Position numbers and translations under genes: made by a program | Notes under the pieces: generated by a model | Database searches by the model: none | What the model was told of the DNA's origin: nothing | Seen by the model: only the letters and a program-made list of their open reading frames with translations | Assembly (NCBI RefSeq): GCF_001942255.1 | Contig: NZ_MKKC01000061.1 | Span: 30,184 to 94,183 of the forward strand | Reading direction: 5' to 3' | Length of the DNA stretch: 64,000 nucleotides | Origin: Nocardiopsis sp. CNR-923 | GTDB lineage: Bacteria; Actinomycetota; Actinomycetes; Streptosporangiales; Streptosporangiaceae | Shown: one piece after another, positions 57,507 to 64,000 of the stretch | How positions within the stretch are numbered: the stretch's first letter is position 1 | Layout: each line of letters opens with the position of its first letter

Positions 57507-57524
57507 ATGTGCAATGAATGTGCA
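57507..57524 (-). promoter_or_regulatory. Putative integrase arm-type site
   Basis: Minus strand TGCACATTCATTGCACAT, one base different from 2743-2760, about 107 nt inside the element from the tRNA-Pro core. Together with 2743 it would flank the core in the circular form. Confidence 0.5.
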
Positions 57525-57753
57525 TCGAGGCGGTGGGCTTCCTCGTGTCCTGGAGGAGGGGCCCAGGACTTCAGCTTGGGAAACCGAGAATGCTCCTGGC
57601 GGCTGACCTCGCGCTTCGCTGACCTGTGCTGATGTGGTCTATTTGTCCACGATTCCCCGTGGTTCCCCGGTGTTGACCGCCTTGTGTGGCACGTGTGTGG
57701 CACGAAGTGGGGCCGCTGTAGGGCCCGTTCCCCGGCGCGGAAGACGTTCGCAG

Positions 57754-57934
57754 TGAGCGATGCCCTTCGGGCTTTATCGTCCTGCGGAACCGGCTCGCCA
57801 TCGACGGGATCCCCGTTGATGTCGTTTCCATGCCCTACGGGCTTTATCGTCCTGCGGAACAATATCGATCATTCAAGTAAGACTTCTCTGTCTGGAAGTT
57901 TCCATGCCCTACGGGCTTTGTAGTCCTGTGGAAC
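57754..57934. CRISPR. Three-repeat CRISPR-like mini-array without cas genes
   Basis: Three 37-bp repeats at 57754-57790, 57824-57860 and 57898-57934. The central one begins GTTTCCATGCCCTACGGGC and ends TCGTCCTGCGGAAC; the first differs in its first six bases and one internal base, the third at three bases. Spacers are 33 nt (57791-57823) and 37 nt (57861-57897). The second spacer is only about one third G+C in a very GC-rich genome. GCCCTACGGGC gives a short hairpin. No cas gene is visible nearby. Confidence 0.7.
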
Positions 57935-58249
57935 CCTTCCCGTTTTTCACCGGGTCTGACCTGCGGTGACGCACCCCCTCAGCACGCGAGTGGGCCCTGA
58001 CCCCCTCACAGGTGCGTGACCTGCGCAACATTTTGACTTCGCGGGTCTTTGACCAGCACGAACGCTCTGCAGGCAACAGGGGGTTTTGGGCGTGTGCCGC
58101 GCGCTCCTGTACACGCTCGCCCTCCCCGCATCCCATCGGCTCCGACATGGCACCGTCCACCTTTCCCCAAGGGCGGGTGCCGTGTCCAGACCGACCGTGC
58201 TCCCGCCAGCTCCCGCGACGCCCAGGGTTGCCCGCAACGGGTGCGCCAC

Positions 58250-58560
58250 ACCCCCCACCACGGAGGCGGGTCACCACGGTCTCGATCCCGCGCGGGTTCT
58301 GCGCGATCGGTCCGCACCTTCGCACGTGCGGTGTCGCGCCAGGTTCGTGCGGGCCCGGGGGGTCCACGGGTGGGGTCGCCTGTACCACCAGACGCTCACC
58401 GAGTCCGTTGACTGCGCGGGATCGGTCCGTGTGAGCTGTGTGGGCGCGGCTGCCGACCGGCGAGGGACCGGGCGGCAGCCCGCAGCCCGAGGCGGGCGGC
58501 GGGCCGCCGCGACGGCGCTCGCGCCGTCGCCTTGATCCCATACAGCCCAATTCGGCAAGC
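58250..58560. repeat. Conserved non-coding AICE right-end module (copy 2) with perfect hairpin
   Basis: Inverted homologue of 12340-12660. The hairpin GCGACGGCGC (58509-58518), TC, GCGCCGTCGC (58521-58530) is kept exactly in its stem and differs only in the loop. The region from 57400 to here holds no supported gene apart from the sites listed. Confidence 0.6.
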
Positions 58561-58562
58561 CT

Positions 58563-58979
58563 TCATGCCTCGATCTCGAACCAGGTCTTGCGCCCGGACA
58601 GGGTGACGAAGCTGCCCCATGAGGTGGCCAGGGCGTCCACGAGGAACAGGCCGCGTCCGTGTTCGGCGTCGGGTTCGGGATGTGCGACGTAGGGGGCGTC
58701 GAAGAACGACCCGCCGTCGTGCACGGTGACGCGCACACGGTGGCCGTGTTCGTGCTCGATGAGGACGCCGAACCCGGCCTCGGGGAGGTTGGACGGGGTG
58801 TGCTGGACGGCGTTCGTGGCGAGTTCGCTGGTGAGAAGTACCGCGTCGTCCACCATCGGGAGGTCGCCCAAGCGGTCGGCGACGAACGCGCGTACGAAAG
58901 CGAGCTGCTCGGGGCGGCCGTAGAACCATCCGTGGTGCACGCTGACGGTGTGTTGGGAGCTGTCTGCATGGAGGGACAT
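58563..58979 (-). CDS. RsbW-like ATP-binding protein on AICE 2
   Basis: A 138-residue GHKL ATPase-domain protein (N-box TSELATNAVQHTPSN, VTVHDGG, GRGLFLVDALAT). Anti-sigma or serine-kinase-like. Its start region faces the ABM/XRE operon. It replaces the HTH-PLD gene found at the same side of the end module in AICE 1. Confidence 0.85.
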   Translation of the reverse strand: MSLHADSSQHTVSVHHGWFYGRPEQLAFVRAFVADRLGDLPMVDDAVLLTSELATNAVQHTPSNLPEAGFGVLIEHEHGHRVRVTVHDGGSFFDAPYVAHPEPDAEHGRGLFLVDALATSWGSFVTLSGRKTWFEIEA

Positions 58980-59040
58980 GGGGTTTCACCTCACGCTTGA
59001 GTACATGTGGCAGACACTGAACTGCTGAGCTAGTACTATT

Positions 59041-59105
59041 AGTACGGATACCGTATAACAGGTGCGTGGTTATCGCACTGGTTTCGGCGCACAATAAGTA
59101 CGGGT
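59041..59105. promoter_or_regulatory. Paired AGTACGGRT operator-like sites before the ABM/XRE operon
   Basis: AGTACGGAT (59041-59049) and AGTACGGGT (59097-59105); a TAGTAC also overlaps 59031. The same nonamer with one change recurs before pra (60641 and 60679), so a common regulator, probably the XRE protein between them, is inferred. Confidence 0.5.
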
Positions 59106-59131
59106 CCTGTAGTCAAGGTGAGGAGTGCCCT

Positions 59132-59440
59132 ATGTTCGGACTGTCCGTGAGGTTCACGCTCAAGGACGAAGCCAGCGCTGGCGGCTTCGATGCCCTGGTG
59201 GCGCAGACGCTGCCGCACATCCGGGAGAGCGAGCCGGGCACCCTCGTGTACGCCGTCCACCAGGTGGACGGCAAGCCCCTGGAGCGGATCTTCTATGAGC
59301 TGTACCGCGACAGGGCCGCCTTCGACGCGCACGAGGACCAGCCGCACGTCAAGCGCTTCCTCGCCAAGCGTGAGGCGTTCCTGTCCTCGGTGGAAGTCGA
59401 CTTCCTGCACCTCGCGAACGCCAAGGGTGTCTCCGAGTGA
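59132..59440 (+). CDS. ABM-domain (quinol monooxygenase-like) protein
   Basis: A 102-residue dimeric alpha-beta barrel protein (MFGLSVRFTLKDEASAGGFD; PHIRESEPGTLVYAVHQVDG; HVKRFLAKREAFL). Antibiotic-biosynthesis-monooxygenase fold, YgiN-like. GAGGAG precedes the ATG. Its stop overlaps the GTG of the XRE regulator (GTGA). Its purpose on an AICE is unclear. Confidence 0.82.
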   Translation: MFGLSVRFTLKDEASAGGFDALVAQTLPHIRESEPGTLVYAVHQVDGKPLERIFYELYRDRAAFDAHEDQPHVKRFLAKREAFLSSVEVDFLHLANAKGVSE

Positions 59441-60641
59441 GCGGCAATTACCAAAAAGCGCTCGGTCGAAAGGTCGCCCAGAACCGGAAGCGGCGTGGGC
59501 TCTCGCAACGGGAGTTCGCCGGGCTCGTCGGCCGCTCCGAAGCATGGGTGTCCCAGGTCGAACGCGGTGTGCGCAAGGTCGACCGCATGGTGGTCTTGGA
59601 GAAGCTCGCCGAGGTTCTGGAGATTCCGGTCTCGGAGTTGGCCGCCGAGGCGCCGATCGTGGCGGCGACGGCTGAGGAGCGCCCGGCAGTAGTCGTCTGC
59701 GTTTGGTGCTCAGCGGCGCCCACGCGCTCAACGCCCTACTGCGTGCGAAGGGTCCGGTCGATGTCGACGCCCTTCGTCATCGGGCTGAGCAGGCGTGGGA
59801 GCTGACGCACGCCAGTTCCTACATGGACCTGACCGAGGCCTTGGAGTCGCTGATTCCCGACCTGGAGTCGGCGGCGCGGTCGGTGCCCAACGGCGAACGC
59901 CTGGAGCTGTTCAGGCTCCTGAACGCCACCTATCAGGCGTGTTCCTCCGCGCTCACCAAGCTGGGGGAGTACGAAGCGGCCTGGATCGCCGCTGACCGAT
60001 CCATCACCGCCGCCGAACGCGCCGAGGATCCGCTACTGATGGCGGCCGGTGAGTTCCGCCTCTGCCTCACCTTTCTGGGCGCTCGCTACTACGACCAGGT
60101 GGAAGCGACCGCCAGCACCGCGACCGAGGCGCTGTCGGGCCTCGTAGAGGAGGGCAACCCGCAGGCTATGTCGGTCTACGGGGCACTGACCCTGCAACGA
60201 GCCATCGCCGCCGCCCGCCGCAACGACGCCACGTCCGCGTACCGTCACATCGCCACGGCACGAGCGGTCGCGGAACGGATCGGTGAGGAGCGCAACGACT
60301 ACAACACCGAGTTCGGCACGGCGAACGTGACACTGCACGAGGTCTCGGCCGCTGTGGACCTGGGCGACGCCGGGGTTGCTCTGCGAGCGGCGCAAGCGGT
60401 TGATACCTCCGGCCTGTCGGCGGAACGCCGGGGGCGGTTCCTCATCGACGTGGCCCGTGCGCATCTTCAGCGCCGCAACGTCGATGACGCGGTGGCCACG
60501 CTGGAGGAGGCCGAATCCATCACCCCCGAACAGGTACGGGCGCACCCGCTGGTGCGGCAAGCCTTGGGTGACCTGCTGGCGATCCAGGATCCGGCCGGTC
60601 CTGCTCTGGTCGGCCTGGCGCGGAGGGCAGGCGTACTCTAA
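59437..60641 (+). CDS. XRE-family regulator with TPR-like C-terminal domain (frameshifted)
   Basis: About 401 residues: helix-turn-helix (GLSQREFAGLVGRSEAWVSQ) then, after a missing base near 59700, a helical repeat region (VLSGAHALNALLRAKGPVDV to LVGLARRAGVL) resembling TPR sensors of peptide- or ligand-responsive regulators. It overlaps the ABM stop and lies between two pairs of AGTACG-type sites, so it is the likely switch for the downstream pra-tra-rep genes. Confidence 0.82.
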
Positions 60642-60687
60642 GTACGAGTCAGTACTAGAACTACTAGACAAAACTAAAAGTACGGGT
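60641..60687. promoter_or_regulatory. Paired AGTACGRGT operator-like sites before pra of AICE 2
   Basis: AGTACGAGT (60641-60649) and AGTACGGGT (60679-60687) in an AT-rich island, with CTAGAACTACTAG between. It differs wholly from the palindrome before the AICE 1 pra gene. Confidence 0.5.
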
Positions 60688-60780
60688 TAGCGTGTGGTGT
60701 ATCGCATGGGCCTTCCTGCGTGGAGGGCGCGATGCACCACACGCTTTCGTGTGCGCCTGATGGCGCGGTGAGGAGATGAC

Positions 60781-61191
60781 ATGGCTATTCAGGGTGCGTT
60801 GCCGGTGCAGTTCGCCACGGTGTTCCCCCACGGGGCCTTCGCTCTGGGAGTGGAGGCGATCACCGATTTCGAGACCAAGCGGCCCCAGCTGGACAAGGAC
60901 TCGGGGTTGCCGCTGTGGGCGGTGGACGTGATCGACGCCGACCCCGAGGCGCGGGGCAAGGCCAAGTCGGTGAAGGTCAAAGTCGTCGCCCAGGTGTGCC
61001 CGACGCTGCCGGACGAGGTTCCCGGGCTGCCGTTTCGCCCGGTGGAGTTCGAGTCCATGGCGGTGATGCCCTACGTGGACGACAACGGTCGTCGCCCCCG
61101 GGTGGCGTACTCGCTGCGGGCGCGGGGCGTGAAGGCTCCCGGTGCTGTCGCTGGTGGTGGGCGTCGCTCCCAGACCAAGGACGCCGTCTGA
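60781..61191 (+). CDS. pra: Pra-like activator, AICE 2 copy
   Basis: A 136-residue homologue of the 7702-8103 protein; differences cluster at a few central residues and at the C-terminal tail (GAVAGGGRRSQTKDAV). GAGGAG before the ATG. It leads the small ORF, traB and rep. As in AICE 1, about 100 nt separate it from the next gene. Confidence 0.75.
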   Translation: MAIQGALPVQFATVFPHGAFALGVEAITDFETKRPQLDKDSGLPLWAVDVIDADPEARGKAKSVKVKVVAQVCPTLPDEVPGLPFRPVEFESMAVMPYVDDNGRRPRVAYSLRARGVKAPGAVAGGGRRSQTKDAV

Positions 61192-61292
61192 GGCGTGCAT
61201 GAAGCGGGGCGGCCTGGTGCTCCAACACCTGAGCCGCCCCTTCAATCCCCTACTCGAACCCTGCGAAAGCTTCGTGAAGAGGTGTCTTCAGT

Positions 61293-61538
61293 ATGTCCGA
61301 TTACCCCACCGACCTGTCCGGGCTGTCCGGCTCGCGGCTGGTCCGGCTGTTCCTGGAAGCGGTGGACACGCCGCGCACGACCCCGGCCGAGTGGGCGGAG
61401 TTCTTCGACTTCAAAGCCCGTGTGTTCGCCATGATCGCGGAGCGGGACGGCAACCCCGACGCGGCCAAGGCCGCCGAACGCGCCCGCACCAACCGGGACC
61501 GGGTCCTCAACGAGATCGCGGACGGGGGTGAGGTCTGA
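61293..61538 (+). CDS. Small conserved AICE protein, AICE 2 copy
   Basis: An 81-residue homologue of 7347-7598 (MSDYPTDLSGLSGSRLVRLF start). It overlaps the traB start by TGATG. Function unknown. Confidence 0.75.
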   Translation: MSDYPTDLSGLSGSRLVRLFLEAVDTPRTTPAEWAEFFDFKARVFAMIAERDGNPDAAKAAERARTNRDRVLNEIADGGEV

Positions 61539-62944
61539 TGCCGTCCAAGGTGGGTTCCGCTCAGACCTCCCCGACTCTGCCGTCTCCGGCTCAGGGGGTG
61601 CGGTGGACGACCCCGATCGTGGAAACCCCGGGGATCGTCGTGCTCGCCTCGTGGGTGTGGCGGCTGGTCCGGTTCCTGGTCACGTTGCCGTTCCGGTTCC
61701 CCGTCATGGTCGCCTCAGCTGCCGTGTCGGTGTCGTCCTGGTGGTGGTTCGGTTGGCTGGGCCTGGCCGTGCTGTGCGGGGTCGCCTCGGTGGTCGCGTT
61801 GGTGTGGTGGCTCCTCTGGCCGGACTCGTTCCGGGTCTGCGTCGCTCTGCGGGTGTTGGCGTGGTGGCGGCACGTGGTGGTCTACCGCCGGCACTGGCAA
61901 CCCGTCCTGGTCATCTCCGGCCTGGCCGAGTCCTACCAGGAACGCCGCTACCTGCCCCGCATCCGCCGCGTCTCCTGTACCTCGTGGGCGGACCGGGTCC
62001 GGGTGACCCTCGTGGCCGGGACCTCTCCGGCCGATTTCGAGACCCGCGTGTCCGAGCTGGCGCACGGGTTCGGTGCCCCGTCCTGCCGTGTGGTGGTGGA
62101 GGGGCCTCGGCGGATCACTTTGGAGTTCCCCCGACACGACACGTTGGCCGAACCCCTCGACGCCTTCCCGATGACGCACCACGTGGATCTGTCGGCACTT
62201 CCGGTGGGGGTGTGTGAGGACGGTTCGCAGTGGCGGCTTCGCCTGCACGGTACCCATGTGCTGGTGGCTGGGGTGACCGGGTCGGGGAAGGGGTCGGTGA
62301 TCTGGTCGGCCATCCGCGCGATGCTCCCGGCTGTGGCTGAGGGGGTCGTGCAGGTGTGGGCGATCGATCCCAAGCGGATGGAGCTGTCCTACGGCCGGGG
62401 CCTGTTCGCCCGGTACGCGGACGACGGCGAGTCCGCGGTGACGGTGTTGGAATCGGCGGTGGCGGACATGCAGGACCGGGCACGCCGCTACGCCGGTCGC
62501 CAGCGCTCCCACACCCCCACCACGGCGGATCCGTTCGTGTTGGTGGTGTTGGACGAGGTGGCGTTCCTGACCGCCTACCACCCCGACCGCGACGTCCGTC
62601 GCCGCGCCGAGAACGCCATAGCCACGCTCACCTCGCAGGGGCGTTCGGTGGGGTTCTCGGTCCTGGCCGCGTTGCAGGATCCCCGCAAGGAGGTGATGAA
62701 TCTGCGGAACCTGTTCCCGGACAAGGTCGCTCTGCGGCTGGACGAGGCGTCCCAGGTCGACATGATCCTCGGCGAGGGTGCCCGGGACCGGGGGGCGAAC
62801 GCGCATCTGATCGACCCGGGTCTTCCCGGGGTGGGCTACGTCCGTATGGAGGGCTCCCCGGCACCGGTCCGGGTGCGGGCCGCGTACGTGTCCGATGACG
62901 ACATCACCGCCATGACCGAGGTCTACGGGTCGGAGGTGGTCTGA
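61538..62944 (+). CDS. traB: FtsK/SpoIIIE-type conjugal DNA translocase, AICE 2 copy
   Basis: A 468-residue near-duplicate of the AICE 1 translocase: hydrophobic N-terminal segments, Walker A GVTGSGKG, Walker B LVVLDEVAFLTAY. It differs in the second membrane segment (SAAVSVSSWWW), in a shortened linker (DAFPMTHHVDLS) and at the C-terminus. It overlaps rep by TGATG. Confidence 0.92.
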   Translation: MPSKVGSAQTSPTLPSPAQGVRWTTPIVETPGIVVLASWVWRLVRFLVTLPFRFPVMVASAAVSVSSWWWFGWLGLAVLCGVASVVALVWWLLWPDSFRVCVALRVLAWWRHVVVYRRHWQPVLVISGLAESYQERRYLPRIRRVSCTSWADRVRVTLVAGTSPADFETRVSELAHGFGAPSCRVVVEGPRRITLEFPRHDTLAEPLDAFPMTHHVDLSALPVGVCEDGSQWRLRLHGTHVLVAGVTGSGKGSVIWSAIRAMLPAVAEGVVQVWAIDPKRMELSYGRGLFARYADDGESAVTVLESAVADMQDRARRYAGRQRSHTPTTADPFVLVVLDEVAFLTAYHPDRDVRRRAENAIATLTSQGRSVGFSVLAALQDPRKEVMNLRNLFPDKVALRLDEASQVDMILGEGARDRGANAHLIDPGLPGVGYVRMEGSPAPVRVRAAYVSDDDITAMTEVYGSEVV

Positions 62945-64000
62945 TGCCCACGCCTACCGGTAAGTCGACCCGTGCCGAACGGCTCGCGCAACCTCTGGCG
63001 CGTGAGGTGGCTGAACAGGTGGCGGCTGACCACGGGGTGTGCATCCGCCCCGTCTCGCTGCGGCGGACGGACATCGGGACCGGGGAAACCGAGATCGTGG
63101 ACGTCCCGTGCGGGTCCACGCTCGAATCCCGCTGCCCCGCCTGCGCGAAACGGAAGCGGTCGCTGCGGCGGACCCAGTGTGAGCAGGGCTGGCACCTCGC
63201 GGAGGAACCCGTGGTGGAACCCGATCCGCCTACCGAGGGGCAACGCTCGTGGGTGGAACAGCGGGCCGTGGTCACCGCCGAACGGGACCAACTCGCCTCC
63301 ACCGGGGCCGCCTCGGCTGACGAGCTGGCCGAACTCGCCGCGGTCATCTCGGACCTGGATGAGGAGATCTCCGCCTCGGGGCTGCGGGGCTCGGTGACCC
63401 GCTCGGGCTCCTCCTCGTCGTCGGGGTCGCGTCGGGTCCGCTCCACCAAGCGGCGTCAGGACGTCCCGGACCTTCCCAAGCGTCCGATGACCAGGAAGAC
63501 GGTCGGGCGGGCCTACACGGATCCGAACACGGGCAGGGTGTTCCGGCCGTCGCTGTTCATCACCCTGACCCTGGACTCCTACGGACGCGTGAGGTCGGAC
63601 GGCACCCCGGTCGATCCGGAGACCTATGACTACCGGCGGGCGGCTCGGGACGCGCTGCACTTCTCCAAGCTGACCGATCGGTTCGTGCAGAACCTGCGGC
63701 GCGTGGCCGGGTTCGATGTGCAGTACTTCGCGGCCGTCGAACCCCAACGGCGGTTGGCTCCGCATCTGCACATGGCCACCCGGGGCACGATCCCCCGGGC
63801 CGAACTCCGCCAGATCGCCGCCGCGACCTACCACCAGGTGTGGTGGCCTCCGGCCGATCGCGTGGTCTTCGACGGCGACCGCCTGCCGGTGTGGGACGAG
63901 AACGCCGCGACCTACCTGGACCCCACCACGGGGGAGGTCCTGCCCACCTGGGAACAGGCGCTGGACGCCCTGGACGAGGACCCCGACGCCCAACCCCATC
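62944..64000 (+). CDS. Replication initiator, AICE 2 copy (3' end outside window)
   Basis: The first 352 residues of a Rep nearly identical to 4232-5917, including the zinc-like Cys cluster, FITLTLD and the HUH motif APHLHMATRG. The tyrosine motif and the genes beyond (xis, int) lie outside the window. Confidence 0.9.
   Translation, partial: MPTPTGKSTRAERLAQPLAREVAEQVAADHGVCIRPVSLRRTDIGTGETEIVDVPCGSTLESRCPACAKRKRSLRRTQCEQGWHLAEEPVVEPDPPTEGQRSWVEQRAVVTAERDQLASTGAASADELAELAAVISDLDEEISASGLRGSVTRSGSSSSSGSRRVRSTKRRQDVPDLPKRPMTRKTVGRAYTDPNTGRVFRPSLFITLTLDSYGRVRSDGTPVDPETYDYRRAARDALHFSKLTDRFVQNLRRVAGFDVQYFAAVEPQRRLAPHLHMATRGTIPRAELRQIAAATYHQVWWPPADRVVFDGDRLPVWDENAATYLDPTTGEVLPTWEQALDALDEDPDAQPH

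Larger units (their letters stand above)
57287..64000. mobile_element. AICE 2 (partial): element beginning at a tRNA-Pro remnant
   Basis: Contains an attR-type tRNA-Pro remnant, arm motif, CRISPR-like array, conserved end module, anti-sigma-like ATPase, ABM protein, XRE-TPR regulator, pra, small ORF, traB and the start of rep, all in opposite orientation to AICE 1. int/xis and the far attachment site lie beyond the window. traB and rep are nearly identical to AICE 1, while the regulatory genes differ. Confidence 0.85.

Noticed and set aside
57909..58550. 213-residue minus frame in the AICE 2 end region
   Set aside because: The homologous stretch in AICE 1 does not keep the frame; conservation is at DNA structure level.

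Overview
This window is very GC-rich actinobacterial chromosome. GTG and TTG starts are frequent, and it carries WhiB, CrgA, a bacterial proteasome activator, a SARP/NB-ARC/TPR regulator and the canonical fhaA-fhaB-pstP-rodA-pbpA-pknA-pknB cell-growth cluster. It also carries two integrative elements of the actinomycete AICE type. A Nocardiopsis-like or other streptomycete-related genus is the best guess; that placement is inference. The pkn cluster, ppiA, crgA and the tRNA-Ala remnant place the chromosomal part near the replication origin.

Layout. 1-2670: end of a class A penicillin-binding protein, a YqeY-like protein, a metallophosphoesterase and tRNA-Pro(CGG). 2637-12872: AICE 1, with int, xis, rep, traB, a small ORF and a pra-like gene all on the minus strand, followed by an accessory block (two HTH-PLD paralogues, Nudix, HD, a double-GntR regulator and an unknown 92-residue protein) and ending at the 3' half of tRNA-Ala(TGC). 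13705-17657: whiB, two membrane proteins, ppiA, rhomboid and crgA. 17824-27090: the pkn/fha cluster. 27327-38349: tRNA-Leu, tenA, an SSI-type inhibitor, rhodanese, a partner-switching signalling set, pheA, serS, bpa and an oxidoreductase. 38529-45407: a ParA-like ATPase, two universal stress proteins, a DrrAB-type ABC exporter with a DUF4097 protein and small membrane proteins. 45451-45836: scar of a third AICE at tRNA-Ser(TGA). 45954-56857: allantoicase, a LysR regulator, a thioesterase, a second beta-clamp-like gene followed by DnaA boxes, DUF2786, Nudix, the SARP and DUF2236. 57287-64000: AICE 2, inverted relative to AICE 1, starting with the 3' piece of tRNA-Pro and carrying a three-repeat CRISPR-like array, regulators, pra, traB and the start of rep.

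Main result. The two AICEs carry each other's right ends. AICE 1 joins an intact tRNA-Pro and its integrase to a tRNA-Ala remnant, while AICE 2 begins with the matching 113-bp tRNA-Pro attachment copy in opposite orientation. Both restore to canonical elements if the DNA between their near-identical traB/rep genes is flipped back. This implies an inversion of about 50-56 kb by recombination between the elements, or an assembly misjoin through them. An 18-bp motif (TGCACATTCA followed by G/T and TGCACAT) recurs at all three visible element ends and at the tRNA-Ser scar, and is a candidate integrase arm site.

Caution. At least 25 single-base frameshifts, nearly all apparent deletions, interrupt conserved and often essential genes (pknA, pstP, fhaB, pheA, serS and others). 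They look like sequencing errors rather than gene decay. Such genes are annotated across the break, with the approximate position given.
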